This document shows, in pieces, positions 53,932 through 63,389 of a stretch of DNA of 64,000 nucleotides. Under the pieces are notes generated by a model that saw nothing but the letters and a program-made list of their open reading frames with translations, was not told the origin of the DNA and made no database searches. The translations under genes and the position numbers were made by a program. Location of the stretch: assembly GCF_022347765.1 (NCBI RefSeq), contig NZ_JAKRFZ010000001.1, forward strand, positions 558,001 to 622,000. Reading direction: 5' to 3'. Source of the DNA: Pseudoalteromonas sp. OOF1S-7. GTDB lineage: Bacteria; Pseudomonadota; Gammaproteobacteria; Enterobacterales; Alteromonadaceae. Numbering within the stretch: the stretch's first letter is position 1; every line of letters begins with the position of its first letter.

Positions 53932-54193
53932 TATAGTCCTTAGTATGACCTGGCCTGTTATGCTTTTAAGCTTAGTACGCCAGGCCACTTTTTATCATGG
54001 TTTTACAACCGGTATAACGCTATTTGTATGTAAAAAGCTAAGCCATAGCAAACGATCAATTTTGATGCTGAAGATGAACAATTCTTTTCCCGTATTTATA
54101 TTCAGCTCTGCTTATACCCTGCCCCATTTCGCAAACGTTGTAATTTAAGGGACGATCCTGCACACTGACGCGGTTTTAACGGAGTAAAAAATA

Positions 54194-54946
54194 ATGAAAA
54201 AAACACTGTCTCTCATTGCGCTTTCTACTTTATTGGGTGGTTGCTACTCCAGCCCTGAATCGCCAAACAGTACAGCGCGTTTTGCAAGCCCAGAAGTAAA
54301 TAAGTCCCCTTTCCACCTCAGTGTGTCTTTAAGCACAGATACACTTAATGTCATCCCGATGGACACCTCGGACGACCTGACTGACGATTCACATTTGCGC
54401 GCTGCTGCAGAGCTTTCGTTAGGCTATGGTTTCGAATTCGGCTGGGCAGCCGGGGGAGAAGGAAAATATAGTCTTAAATATCAGTTTTACGGCAAAGGCC
54501 GGGAAGAAGCCAGCAGCGGCGATATCTCCCATGCAGTGAACATTGGCTATGTCAGTGGTGATGACTCAGGAATTGAAGCTGGCAATTATATTGGTGATAG
54601 AGAATATAATAAGTCCCACTGGGAATTTGATAAAAACTCCATTGACGTGGCATTTATCAGTGGCTATCGCATTACCCCTGAGCTTTTGCTTTATGGCAGC
54701 GTGTTCTATCAGGACGGAGAAATTGACGGCCGTTATTACATCCCGGATCCCAGCAGCTGCACAAGAATATGTAAAACAGATCCCATCAACAGTGACGGCA
54801 ACAACTATGGCGTCAGTCTCGCGCTGGAGTACGCATTTACACACAACCTGTTCGGCACATTTGAGGTCACTCAGCACCATGCCGATTGGTTTAACAGAAC
54901 CCAGTCGAAATCCACTGCAAATTTTAATCTCGGCTATCGGTTTTAA
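54194..54946 (+). CDS. Predicted outer-membrane beta-barrel lipoprotein, uncharacterised
   Basis: The 250-residue protein starts with a lipoprotein signal whose lipobox is LLGGC (Cys17). After a short acidic, Ser-rich stretch the rest alternates polar and hydrophobic residues as beta-strands. It ends in an outer-membrane style terminus (FNLGYRF). Two cysteines at CTRICKTD may form a loop disulfide. I do not recognise a family. It has its own upstream region of 262 bases and a terminator it shares with tkt. Confidence 0.7.
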   Translation: MKKTLSLIALSTLLGGCYSSPESPNSTARFASPEVNKSPFHLSVSLSTDTLNVIPMDTSDDLTDDSHLRAAAELSLGYGFEFGWAAGGEGKYSLKYQFYGKGREEASSGDISHAVNIGYVSGDDSGIEAGNYIGDREYNKSHWEFDKNSIDVAFISGYRITPELLLYGSVFYQDGEIDGRYYIPDPSSCTRICKTDPINSDGNNYGVSLALEYAFTHNLFGTFEVTQHHADWFNRTQSKSTANFNLGYRF

Positions 54947-55050
54947 ATAAAGATGTGAGAAGAGTAACAACACTATGGGCGCTCATTACCGCCCTTACCG
55001 TACAGTTTACGCCGGTAGAAGTATTAAGAGGCATTTTTTAAGGGCACAAA

Positions 55051-55084
55051 AAAGCCGTTCAGGTTTCCCTGAACGGCTTTTTCA
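55051..55084. terminator. Bidirectional terminator between the lipoprotein gene and tkt
   Basis: AAAGCCGTTCAGG (55051-55063) pairs perfectly with 55068-55080 around a 4-base loop. T-runs are present on both strands beyond the stem. Confidence 0.9.
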
Positions 55085-55100
55085 GTACTCGTGCTTGAGC

Positions 55101-57095
55101 TTATTTGAACAACGCTGTTGCCTTGGCAACGACGTTTTCAACGGTGAAGCCGAAGTGCTTGAACAGCTCAGCCGCTGGCGCTGACTCACCAAAGGTGCTC
55201 ATGCCAACAACCGCGCCATTCAGGCCAACGTACTTGTACCAGTAGTCTTCAATACCTGCTTCAATCGCAACACGACGTGTTACCGCGGCTGGTAATACTG
55301 ACTCTTTGTACTCAGCAGATTGTGCATCAAAGACATCGGTAGATGGCATAGAAACAACACGTACGCGCTTGCCGCTGTCACGCAGTTGTGCCGCAGCTTC
55401 CACTGCCAGTTGCACTTCTGAACCGGTTGCGATCAGAATAAGATCCGGCTCACCATCACAGCTCAGTACGTAACCACCTTGCTTGATGGCTGCTACCTGC
55501 TCGTCGCTGCGCGCCTGTTGCTCAAGTCCCTGACGGGTAAACACCAGAGACGTAGGGCCGTCTTTACGCTCAATAGCCTGCTGCCACGCAACCGCTGATT
55601 CAACCTGGTCGCACGGGCGCCAGTTGACCAGGTTAGGTGTCATGCGCATGCTTGCCAGCTGCTCTACCGGCTGGTGCGTTGGGCCATCTTCACCCAGGCC
55701 AATTGAATCGTGGGTGTAAACAAAGATGCTGGGCTGCTTCATCAGTGCTGCCATACGTACTGCGTTACGGGCGTACTCCATGAACATCAGGAAGGTTGCG
55801 CCGTAAGGAATAAAGCCTTTGTGCAAAGCAATACCATTCATAATGGCCGACATACCGAATTCACGTACACCGTAGAAGATGTAGTTGCCTGAAGCATCGT
55901 CTGCCGTCAAGCCTTTAGAGCCATCCCACAGTGTCAGGTTAGAACCTGCTAAGTCCGCAGAGCCACCCATGAATTCTGGTAACAGAGGACCGAATGCATT
56001 CAGTGCATTTTGTGATGCCTTACGGGTTGCCGGGTTAGCTGGATTGGCCTGTAGCTGGGCAATGTACTCTGCGCTTTTCTGCGCCCAGTCAGCCGGCAGC
56101 TCACCTTTAGTGCGGCGCTCAAACTCCGCCGCCAGTTCAGGATAATGCATCTGGTACTCAGTGAACTTCACCAGCCACTCACTCTGAATTTGCTGACCAT
56201 GCGCAGAGGCATCCCATTTGGCGTAAACAGACTCAGGGATTTCAAACGCGCCATGCTCCCAGCCCAGGAATTCGCGTGCAGCTTTGATCTCGTCATCACC
56301 CAGCGGTGCACCGTGACAATCGTGGCTGCCCGACTTGTTTGGTGAGCCGTAACCAATCACTGTTTTACAACAGATCAGGGTTGGCTTGTCTGATTCTGCA
56401 CGCGCCGCTTCGATAGCCGCGGTGATAGCGTCGCTGTCATGGCCATCCACATCTGCAATCACGTGCCAGCCATACGCTTCAAACCGCTTAGGTGTGTCGT
56501 CGCTGAACCAGCCTTCTACTTCACCATCAATAGAAATACCGTTGTCATCCCAAAACGCGATCAGCTTGCCCAGGCCCAGTGTTCCAGCCAGCGAGCAGGC
56601 TTCGTGAGAAATGCCTTCCATCAAACAGCCATCGCCAAGGAACGCATAGGTGTAGTGGTTAACAATGTCGTACTCGTCACGGTTAAACTGTGCTGCCAGT
56701 GCTTTTTCGGCAATTGCCATACCTACGGCATTAGTGATCCCCTGGCCAAGTGGACCCGTGGTCGTTTCGATACCCGGCGCATAACCGTACTCCGGGTGAC
56801 CGGGTGTTTTAGAATGCATTTGACGGAAGTTTTTTAGCTCATCGATCGACAGATCATAGCCAGACAAATGCAACAGAGAATAAATGAGCATGGAACCATG
56901 ACCATTTGATAGTACAAAGCGGTCACGATCGACCCAATCTGGGTTATTTGGGTTATGCTTTAAATAATCGCGCCACAATACCTCTGCGATATCGGCCATA
57001 CCCATAGGGGCACCCGGGTGACCGGATTTGGCCTTTTGAACTGCGTCCATGGACAGAACGCGTATGGCATTTGCAAGTTCTTTGCGAGATGGCAT
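55101..57095 (-). CDS. tkt: Transketolase
   Basis: Transketolase moves two-carbon units in the pentose phosphate pathway using thiamine diphosphate. The start at 57095 ([17 protein letters not shown]) has AGGAG about 7 bases upstream and yields 664 residues, the family length; the frame from 57203 is too long. Motifs include [18 protein letters not shown], the ThDP-binding [20 protein letters not shown] and [17 protein letters not shown]. It is divergent from metK. A strong terminator follows. Confidence 0.97.
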   Translation of the reverse strand: MPSRKELANAIRVLSMDAVQKAKSGHPGAPMGMADIAEVLWRDYLKHNPNNPDWVDRDRFVLSNGHGSMLIYSLLHLSGYDLSIDELKNFRQMHSKTPGHPEYGYAPGIETTTGPLGQGITNAVGMAIAEKALAAQFNRDEYDIVNHYTYAFLGDGCLMEGISHEACSLAGTLGLGKLIAFWDDNGISIDGEVEGWFSDDTPKRFEAYGWHVIADVDGHDSDAITAAIEAARAESDKPTLICCKTVIGYGSPNKSGSHDCHGAPLGDDEIKAAREFLGWEHGAFEIPESVYAKWDASAHGQQIQSEWLVKFTEYQMHYPELAAEFERRTKGELPADWAQKSAEYIAQLQANPANPATRKASQNALNAFGPLLPEFMGGSADLAGSNLTLWDGSKGLTADDASGNYIFYGVREFGMSAIMNGIALHKGFIPYGATFLMFMEYARNAVRMAALMKQPSIFVYTHDSIGLGEDGPTHQPVEQLASMRMTPNLVNWRPCDQVESAVAWQQAIERKDGPTSLVFTRQGLEQQARSDEQVAAIKQGGYVLSCDGEPDLILIATGSEVQLAVEAAAQLRDSGKRVRVVSMPSTDVFDAQSAEYKESVLPAAVTRRVAIEAGIEDYWYKYVGLNGAVVGMSTFGESAPAAELFKHFGFTVENVVAKATALFK

Positions 57096-57456
57096 GAAGT
57101 CTCCTACTTTTTTTGTCATTTGAGTGGCAAATCTGTACCTAATATACCCGTGTGGCGACGGTGTCACATTTGCCTTAGTTTGTGGCAATTCAATGCATGA
57201 CACGCCGAAATGCAGGTAACTCGATTAGAAAATTGGTCCCCATTCTTACCTATTAGGGTAACCACTGCAATTAAAAATCAATGAAATCTTGGTGTCTCTT
57301 TGGAGTTTTTTACTGCGTTTTTCGCAAAGGTTGAAATTTGGACGTCTAGGCGTAAAAAAGCTATGCAGCCGGGTATGTTTTCGATACTATACCGTTCTGA
57401 TTTTCTCGCGCTATTCCTGTAGTTTGTGAAGCGCAATATTTGTGAGCATAAATACA
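57096..57456. other. Divergent intergenic region between tkt and metK
   Basis: These 361 bases contain no protein gene. The metK side holds tandem MetJ-like boxes at 57340-57355 and an AT-rich stretch (GATACTATACC, about 57379-57392) that could be the metK -10. A small inverted pattern (TTACC...GGGTAA) lies near 57250-57262. No SAM riboswitch fold was recognised. Confidence 0.5.
57340..57355 (+). promoter_or_regulatory. Tandem MetJ-box-like operator upstream of metK
   Basis: GGACGTCT (57340-57347) differs from the MetJ consensus AGACGTCT in one base. The adjacent octamer AGGCGTAA (57348-57355) matches five of eight. MetJ binds at least two neighbouring boxes and represses methionine and S-adenosylmethionine genes, including metK, in enteric bacteria. 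The position about 100 bases before the metK start fits, though a MetJ gene is not in the window. Confidence 0.5.
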
Positions 57457-58608
57457 ATGGCAAAACATTTATTTACTTCTGAATCTGTTTCTGAGGGTCA
57501 TCCGGATAAAATCGCCGATCAGATCTCTGATGCGGTACTAGATGCTATCCTTGAGCAAGATCCAAAAGCACGTGTTGCGTGTGAAACTTACGTAAAAACC
57601 GGCATGGTGATGGTCGGTGGTGAAATCACCACCAGCGCCTGGGTTGATATCGAAGAATTAACGCGTAAAACCGTACGCGAAATTGGCTACACCCATTCAG
57701 ACATGGGTTTCGATGCCGATTCGTGTGCAATCCTCAATACTATTGGTAAGCAATCTCCTGATATCAACCAGGGTGTTGACCGTACACGCCCTGAAGAGCA
57801 AGGTGCGGGTGACCAGGGCCTGATGTTTGGTTACGCCTGTAACGAAACCGATGTACTGATGCCGGCCCCCATCACTTACTCACACCGCCTGGTTCAACGT
57901 CAGGCACAAGTGCGTAAGGATGGTACTTTACCCTGGTTACGCCCTGATGCTAAATCTCAGGTCACGTTTGCTTACGAGAACGGCAAAGCAGTTGGTATTG
58001 ATGCCGTTGTTCTGTCAACACAGCACTGTGACTCCGTTTCTCAGGATGATCTGGTAGAAGCGGTGATGGAAACCATCATCAAACCAGTCTTACCTGCTGA
58101 GCTGATTACTGAAGCAACTAAGTTCTTTATTAACCCAACGGGTCGCTTCGTTATTGGTGGTCCAATGGGTGACTGTGGTCTGACTGGTCGTAAAATCATT
58201 GTAGATACCTACGGTGGTATGGCCCGCCATGGCGGTGGTGCTTTCTCAGGTAAAGATCCATCAAAAGTTGACCGTTCAGCAGCCTATGCTGCACGTTATG
58301 TTGCTAAGAACATTGTGGCTGCGGGTCTGGCTGACAAATGTGAAATCCAGGTGTCTTACGCGATTGGTGTCGCTGAGCCAACATCTATCAGTGTTGAAAC
58401 CTTCGGCACAGGAAAACTGGAAGAAACTCGCCTTATCGACTTGATCCGTGAGCACTTCGATCTACGTCCTTATGGCCTGATCACTATGCTGGACCTTGAA
58501 CGTCCTATCTATCAGCCTACTGCGGCATATGGCCACTTTGGTCGTAATGAGTTCCCGTGGGAAGCAACAGATAAAGCAGAAGCATTAAAAGCAGCTGCTG
58601 GCTTATAA
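57457..58608 (+). CDS. metK: S-adenosylmethionine synthetase
   Basis: MetK makes S-adenosylmethionine from methionine and ATP. The ATG at 57457 gives 383 residues, like E. coli MetK (384); a GTG 15 bases upstream is unlikely. Signature motifs are [12 protein letters not shown], the hexapeptide GAGDQG and the nonapeptide-like [10 protein letters not shown]. The 3' half contains the C-terminal domain with [14 protein letters not shown] segments. A terminator lies 20 bases after the stop. Likely repression by MetJ is discussed under the operator. Confidence 0.97.
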   Translation: MAKHLFTSESVSEGHPDKIADQISDAVLDAILEQDPKARVACETYVKTGMVMVGGEITTSAWVDIEELTRKTVREIGYTHSDMGFDADSCAILNTIGKQSPDINQGVDRTRPEEQGAGDQGLMFGYACNETDVLMPAPITYSHRLVQRQAQVRKDGTLPWLRPDAKSQVTFAYENGKAVGIDAVVLSTQHCDSVSQDDLVEAVMETIIKPVLPAELITEATKFFINPTGRFVIGGPMGDCGLTGRKIIVDTYGGMARHGGGAFSGKDPSKVDRSAAYAARYVAKNIVAAGLADKCEIQVSYAIGVAEPTSISVETFGTGKLEETRLIDLIREHFDLRPYGLITMLDLERPIYQPTAAYGHFGRNEFPWEATDKAEALKAAAGL

Positions 58609-58630
58609 CTGTAAACTTGAATTTACAGCG

Positions 58631-58657
58631 AAGGCGCCTTAGGGCGCCTTTTGTTTT
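58631..58657. terminator. Terminator of metK
   Basis: AAGGCGCC (58631-58638) pairs with GGCGCCTT (58643-58650) around TTAG and is followed by TTGTTTT. It also lies just beyond the convergent HDOD gene. Confidence 0.87.
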
Positions 58658-58671
58658 GATAATTAGGACAA

Positions 58672-59523
58672 TTAGTTTCCGGAAATTAGAAACTCTTCGA
58701 TATCTTCTTTAATATCGACATATTCATCATCATGAATATTCAAAACAATCATTACCTTATCTTTAAATGCATGCCAATCAGCACAGTTTCGAAAATTTTT
58801 CCCTTCAAAAGCCAGGTTTTCGGCTAGCTTAAGGATCGCAAAGGCCTGTTGTTCGCTCTCTTCCCGCGCTTCTTCCAGGTACTGAGGGTCATGGTGGCGT
58901 AAGATGATCTGACACATCGCCTTTGGAATATGCCAGGAACTAGCCAGATAGTAGCCCACTACTGCATGATTCGTCGGATATAGCTGCTCTTCATAGCACG
59001 CCAGTGTATACTCCGGGCGCTGGATAGCACGGGTCATTACCTCTTTGTAATTATCGTAACGCATCGCCATGGCAGGTATACCCGCATCATGAAACAAGCC
59101 AAGCAACTGAAGATTTTCAACTGGCACATTGGCACGCACCCGTTTACCAATTAGCATAGCTATCTGAGAAATATCAATGGCATTGTCCCAAAACCGCTCC
59201 AGTGAAATACAGCAAAGACTTTGATCAAACGCTTCTTTCAACAGATAACCTGTCACAATCTGGGTAATGCTATTGAGGCCCAAAAACATCACCGCCTGTT
59301 TAATATCAGATACGGTTCTGGACATACCGTAGGCAGGAGAATTAATGACTTTCAATACAGCGGCAGACGTTGCAACATCCTGTGAAATAATATTTGCCAC
59401 GCGATTAAGCTCTGGCTCATCACTGTTGAGTTCGTTCTGAATGTGTTCCAGAATTTCAGGTTTTGCTGGCAGGTTAAACCCGGAGCGCAGCTCCGCCAGT
59501 GTTTTTTCATCGATATTGTGCAT
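58672..59523 (-). CDS. HDOD domain signalling protein
   Basis: The ATG at 59523 gives 283 residues; a GTG 12 bases earlier has no better ribosome-binding site. The whole protein is one HDOD domain, a catalytically degenerate relative of HD phosphohydrolases, with typical features such as LPAKPEILEHIQ, VINSPAYGMSRTVSDIKQAVMFLG and LFHDAGIPAMA. HDOD proteins link to chemotaxis, biofilm or stress signalling by protein contact. No fused output domain is present. It is convergent with metK and shares its terminator region. Confidence 0.9.
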   Translation of the reverse strand: MHNIDEKTLAELRSGFNLPAKPEILEHIQNELNSDEPELNRVANIISQDVATSAAVLKVINSPAYGMSRTVSDIKQAVMFLGLNSITQIVTGYLLKEAFDQSLCCISLERFWDNAIDISQIAMLIGKRVRANVPVENLQLLGLFHDAGIPAMAMRYDNYKEVMTRAIQRPEYTLACYEEQLYPTNHAVVGYYLASSWHIPKAMCQIILRHHDPQYLEEAREESEQQAFAILKLAENLAFEGKNFRNCADWHAFKDKVMIVLNIHDDEYVDIKEDIEEFLISGN

Positions 59524-59571
59524 AACAACTGACACATCAGGCTAGATTGATTTTAGTGTAGACGATATATG

Positions 59572-59738
59572 CCAATTTCACTTAATACCTGTTCAATTTG
59601 ACGGAGCAATTATGGCGCTAACGGCGTTAAAAATTTCTCATTTAGACCCTATACCTTAGACATAGGCTCGCAAATTTTTGCCTGGTTATCGACTCTATTT
59701 TCTCGCCTCAAGATAGAACACTTAATTAAGCAAATTGG
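59572..59738. repeat. Intergenic repeat copy B with short terminal inverted repeats
   Basis: CCAATTTCACTTAAT (59572-59586) and the reverse of 59725-59738 (CCAATTTGCTTAAT) form near-perfect terminal inverted repeats about 167 bases apart. The interior (59616-59649) is about 85 percent identical to the copy at 33129-33162. No coding frame is present. It fills most of the 228-base gap between the HDOD and START genes and resembles a small mobile or miniature repeat family. Confidence 0.5.
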
Positions 59739-59751
59739 TATTACATGATAA

Positions 59752-60438
59752 TCATTCGAACGGGCAGGTATTTCCGGGAGTCATCGCCCAGGGTTGGGTG
59801 TTCGCCGGGTATGCCTGCAACAATTCGTGCAGCGCTTTAAACGAGGCGCGCATATTGCGCAGCGCCACTTTGTCGGTAAACCACTGAGGTGCGTCGCCCT
59901 GTATATCTGCCGATATTCGATAGTCTATCTCAACGGCGTTGTCTCGCTCCGTCAGCGACCATTGCACAGTAACAGGTTCAATGCGAATAACACTCGGTTC
60001 AGACGGATGTGCAGCGACTGAGCGTATCTTGAGTACATAACTGGTAGTAGATACTTGCAGTAAACAGGCGTGCGTGATCATATCCCGCTTACTCAACGGC
60101 CAGGGTAAGTCAAAATGCGTTAATACCCGCGTCTGGTTTGGCGCAGGGCGAGACAAAATGGTGACGGAGCTGACATGCTTAACCCACAGCGGGACACGTT
60201 CGGTATCGTTTAGCAGGTTAATCACTGACTTTGCGCTGACGCCGCGCCACTTACCGGTCACCCGGATCTTCAAAGGGTGCGCTGCGCGCTTTTGATAGGC
60301 TACAGAAAACAAAGCGGAATGATGCCAGGGTTGCCAGCGTTCTGGTGTTTGTTTGCTGTGGCCAGGCGCGGCATAACCGACCAGCCACAGTAACATGCAC
60401 AGGCAAATTAAACGTTGTGTATTACCAGTAAGGTTCAC
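59752..60438 (-). CDS. Exported START-domain (lipid-binding-like) protein
   Basis: The 228-residue frame begins with GTG at 60438, followed by a hydrophobic signal segment cut near residue 28; an ATG 14 codons later is a weaker alternative. The rest matches a START/polyketide-cyclase-like fold, with segments such as VINLLNDTERVPLWVKHVSSV, LPWPLSKRDMITHACL and a C-terminal helix. Such proteins bind hydrophobic ligands in a cavity; the ligand is unknown. Its start overlaps the end of the YgiF-like gene by 17 bases, suggesting coupling. Confidence 0.82.
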   Translation of the reverse strand: MNLTGNTQRLICLCMLLWLVGYAAPGHSKQTPERWQPWHHSALFSVAYQKRAAHPLKIRVTGKWRGVSAKSVINLLNDTERVPLWVKHVSSVTILSRPAPNQTRVLTHFDLPWPLSKRDMITHACLLQVSTTSYVLKIRSVAAHPSEPSVIRIEPVTVQWSLTERDNAVEIDYRISADIQGDAPQWFTDKVALRNMRASFKALHELLQAYPANTQPWAMTPGNTCPFE

Positions 60439-61939
60439 TGTTTAACGATGCCTGACGACTTTGCTCCATCGCACTGACGAGAAAGTCGGCTTTTTGTTGC
60501 AGCCAGACTAACATGCCCTGCAACGCTTCATTTGGCTGGCCTTCACACAGCTGACGAAGATAAAACAAGGTTTCCAGTTCATAAATGCCATAAACAATGT
60601 CAACCCATGGTGCTCTGAACGTCTGACGGGTTTCTTTATCGTATAATTTCCCCAGACAATGGCCGCTTAACAGCATGTTTTCCAGTGGCTGACGACACTC
60701 CAGGTAATCTTTCACCGTCATCGCTCGCTCAGCCGGGAATAGCGTCGTTAGCTTATTCCAGTCATGATCATAAGCACGCTTGGCCAGTGCCTCAACCGGG
60801 CTTTGCGCCGCCGTAATAGCACTCTGATCCCAGTTTTTACGCCAGGATTTGTCTAACAGCCAGCGGGTGAGAGCCAAAATCAGACGATTGTAACGAGAGC
60901 AGTGGAACAGATCTTCAAGGTCCGTTACGGTTGGCTGTACGTCTTTCAGATCAGCTATAACCTGGGCCAGCTCAGGCGCATTAGAGATCCGTTTATAATA
61001 GGCATGTCGTTTAGAAGTATAGGTTTTCAGGTGAATGGCATTTTCCACCCAACCCAGTTCAGACAATAACCACTTAAGCTCTTTGCGTAAAAACTCCGTT
61101 GACGACTTATCGACAAACTCTTCATATAACCAGAATGCGTGTCGGATCAGGCTGATCCCGTCCATTACACGTTTAAGGGTTTTCAGGCTCGGCGCATCCA
61201 GGTAACACTGTTCATGTTTCTGCACAAACTGAATACCATGGTTGACGGTCGCCACCAGCGCCTGCTCTTGCGTGCAGCCGCGAGGTAGTTTGATCACACC
61301 GAGAGTTTTATTGGCTTTAAGTGGTTTATCGTCGGCAATACGGTAGCCTCGTGCCGCCTTGGAATATAACCCAAGACGCAGACCAACATGCTGTAGCAAA
61401 TGATCTGCGAGCAAAAACAAATCGTCTTTATCCCCTTCGATCAGCTCGATTTCAAGTTCAGAAATGGGTTCAACCACCCCCTGTGCACTAATCTCGCCTT
61501 TATCGAGCACCACTTCTATCTCGCTGCCGGCCTCAGTTTCGATCAACCAGGTACGACGAATAAAATTCGTACTGAAAATCGGGAAAAGATTACTGGCAAT
61601 CGACTCCAGCTGCACACCCATAGGCCAGATACTGGAATCAAAAGCATGAATATCGGGCCGACTGCCCTGAATGGGTAAATTATACTCAGGACGCTGATGT
61701 AACCCCCCAACCACTTCACCTGCAAGCTTGATTGTCTGTTCGCATTCATCATCATTGCAGCGCGTGCGTAAACCGATATCGAATGCACGCAGCTCCCGGC
61801 TGGGCGTATCAAAATAAGCGTTTTTCAGATTTTTAGCGGGTTTGTTGCTGACTTTTTTGGCAAACTGGGTAATAAGGGCTGGGATCAGCGGAACTTCATT
61901 GTCTGAAACCAAAAATTTCAGTTCTATCTCAGTGTCCAT
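60422..61939 (-). CDS. ygiF: CYTH-CHAD inorganic triphosphatase (YgiF-like)
   Basis: The 505-residue protein has an N-terminal CYTH triphosphate tunnel domain with the ExExK signature (Glu4, Glu6, Lys8) and repeated charged strands (LKNAYFDTP, IGLRTRCNDDECEQTIKLA). A C-terminal helical CHAD domain spans about residues 215-490 and is thought to bind polyphosphate. E. coli YgiF hydrolyses inorganic triphosphate. As in E. coli, it is divergent from a YgiM-like gene. Confidence 0.94.
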   Translation of the reverse strand: MDTEIELKFLVSDNEVPLIPALITQFAKKVSNKPAKNLKNAYFDTPSRELRAFDIGLRTRCNDDECEQTIKLAGEVVGGLHQRPEYNLPIQGSRPDIHAFDSSIWPMGVQLESIASNLFPIFSTNFIRRTWLIETEAGSEIEVVLDKGEISAQGVVEPISELEIELIEGDKDDLFLLADHLLQHVGLRLGLYSKAARGYRIADDKPLKANKTLGVIKLPRGCTQEQALVATVNHGIQFVQKHEQCYLDAPSLKTLKRVMDGISLIRHAFWLYEEFVDKSSTEFLRKELKWLLSELGWVENAIHLKTYTSKRHAYYKRISNAPELAQVIADLKDVQPTVTDLEDLFHCSRYNRLILALTRWLLDKSWRKNWDQSAITAAQSPVEALAKRAYDHDWNKLTTLFPAERAMTVKDYLECRQPLENMLLSGHCLGKLYDKETRQTFRAPWVDIVYGIYELETLFYLRQLCEGQPNEALQGMLVWLQQKADFLVSAMEQSRQASLNSEPYW

Positions 61940-62227
61940 CAGGGGTGTGATTTACCTATGTAATTTTCGAACCCCCAAAATATACAAAGGGTCCGCACTT
62001 TGCAAACCTTTTAGTAATTATTAGCGCATAATCACCACCAATGCCAACCGGTTTGCTCAATTACAAGTGTAAAAATCTGCACACTATACAACCCGAATTT
62101 GCCCTCAGCTGCGCAGCCAAATCTGCCCATTCACTGTTCGTCAGCAAAACCTGCCCCTTGCCTTTGCGTCGGGAAATCCCTACTATTTTGGTAACTTTAT
62201 AACGATATCAATATTTAAGGCCTGCGA

Positions 62228-62851
62228 ATGCTGAAAAATATCGCTTTGCCGCTGCTGCTGTCTGTGCTCTCACTGAGTGCAATGGCGGAGCAAACCGAGC
62301 TGCAAAATGAGCCTGCCCAGGCGCAGTCAGCAACTGACAATAATGGCTATATTGTCGACGACTTATACCTCTTCATGCACACCGGACCCGGTAAGAATTA
62401 TCGCATCCTGGGTTCAGTCGAAGCCGGGACTCCGATCACTGTCCTGAACACAGAACAAGACGACTTTGTTCAAATCAAAGATGACAAAGACCGCGAAGGC
62501 TGGGTCGAAAGTCGGTTTGTCACTTCGGAGCCTGGACTACGTCAGCGGCTGGAAAGCGCTAACCAGGCACTGAGCGATAACAATGCTCAACTCAATACTT
62601 TACAGAGCCGCATTCCACAACTTGAGCAGGCCAACTTGCAACTGCAGCAAGACAATACGGCGCTTATAAATAACATCACCGAGCTGAAGCAAGCGCTTGA
62701 AGCTCAAGTACAGGCAAGCCGTAATAAGGCACAAACAGAGCAACATATGCTGCTGAGCTATGGTGGCGGGATTGGTATCGCGGGCATTTTAATTGGCGTG
62801 GTACTCACCCTGGTGTTGTCAAGGCGTAAGCGCTACGACGGCTGGGCGTAA
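62228..62851 (+). CDS. ygiM: YgiM-like SH3-domain membrane protein
   Basis: The 207-residue protein has a signal peptide, a bacterial SH3 domain at about residues 38-95 (LYLFMHTGPGKNYRILGSV..WVESRFVT), a coiled coil at about 100-165 and one C-terminal membrane helix near 175-197. Its ends (SRRKRYDGWA) match the TIGR04211/YgiM family. It should be anchored in the inner membrane with the SH3 domain outside, perhaps contacting peptidoglycan. It is divergent from ygiF as in E. coli. AAGG lies 7 bases before the ATG. Confidence 0.92.
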   Translation: MLKNIALPLLLSVLSLSAMAEQTELQNEPAQAQSATDNNGYIVDDLYLFMHTGPGKNYRILGSVEAGTPITVLNTEQDDFVQIKDDKDREGWVESRFVTSEPGLRQRLESANQALSDNNAQLNTLQSRIPQLEQANLQLQQDNTALINNITELKQALEAQVQASRNKAQTEQHMLLSYGGGIGIAGILIGVVLTLVLSRRKRYDGWA

Positions 62852-62863
62852 ATCTGCATCGAT

Positions 62864-62888
62864 AAAAAAGGCCTTTAAGGCCTTTTTT
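62864..62888. terminator. Bidirectional terminator between ygiM and the FKBP gene
   Basis: AAAAAAGGCC (62864-62873) pairs with GGCCTTTTTT (62879-62888) around TTTAA. Both strands end in a T-run, serving ygiM and the convergent isomerase gene. Confidence 0.9.
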
Positions 62889-62889
62889 A

Positions 62890-63375
62890 TTACTTCCCTG
62901 CTATGGCGAGTAACTCCACCTCGAAGATAAGCAACGACCCCGGCGCAATTTTCCCGGCGGCTCTATCCCCGTAGCCCAGATCCGGCCCAATAAAAAAGCG
63001 AAACTTATCACCCACAGTCATCAACTGAACGCCCTCGGTCCAGCCCGGTATGACCTGATTCAGGCCAAAACTGATGGACTCGCCGCGCACCACGGAGCTG
63101 TCGAACACCGAACCATCCAGTAAAGTGCCGTGATAATGCACGGTAACTTTGTCTGTCGCGCTCGGATGCTCAGTCCCGTCGCCTTTGTTTAACACTTCAT
63201 ATTGCAAACCAGAATCAGTTGTTGTGATCTCTGGCTTTTGAGCGTTTTGCGCCAGAAACTCCGCCGCCTCTATGCGGTTACCTGCCGCCGCCTGTTTTTG
63301 CTGTTTACCGTTTTTAAAAATCAGCCAGCCCAGCACGACGATGACCAGCACAAGAATAATATTGGTTGTTGACAT
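62890..63375 (-). CDS. Membrane-anchored FKBP-type peptidyl-prolyl isomerase
   Basis: The 161-residue protein has an N-terminal membrane helix (about 4-21, IILVLVIVVLGWLIF) and a short charged spacer. An FKBP domain spans about residues 55-160, with VTVHYHGTLLDGSVFDSS, the VIPGWTEGVQLM hydrophobic pocket loop and PDLGYGDRAAGKIAPGSLLIFEVELL. It speeds cis-trans proline isomerisation, probably in the periplasm. It lies 14 bases after the Lon-like gene and is likely co-transcribed with it. Confidence 0.92.
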   Translation of the reverse strand: MSTTNIILVLVIVVLGWLIFKNGKQQKQAAAGNRIEAAEFLAQNAQKPEITTTDSGLQYEVLNKGDGTEHPSATDKVTVHYHGTLLDGSVFDSSVVRGESISFGLNQVIPGWTEGVQLMTVGDKFRFFIGPDLGYGDRAAGKIAPGSLLIFEVELLAIAGK

Positions 63376-63389
63376 AGTGACTACCTAAA

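Noticed and set aside
57096-57456. SAM riboswitch before metK
   Set aside because: No recognisable riboswitch core or terminator/antiterminator was seen, whereas MetJ-like boxes are present.
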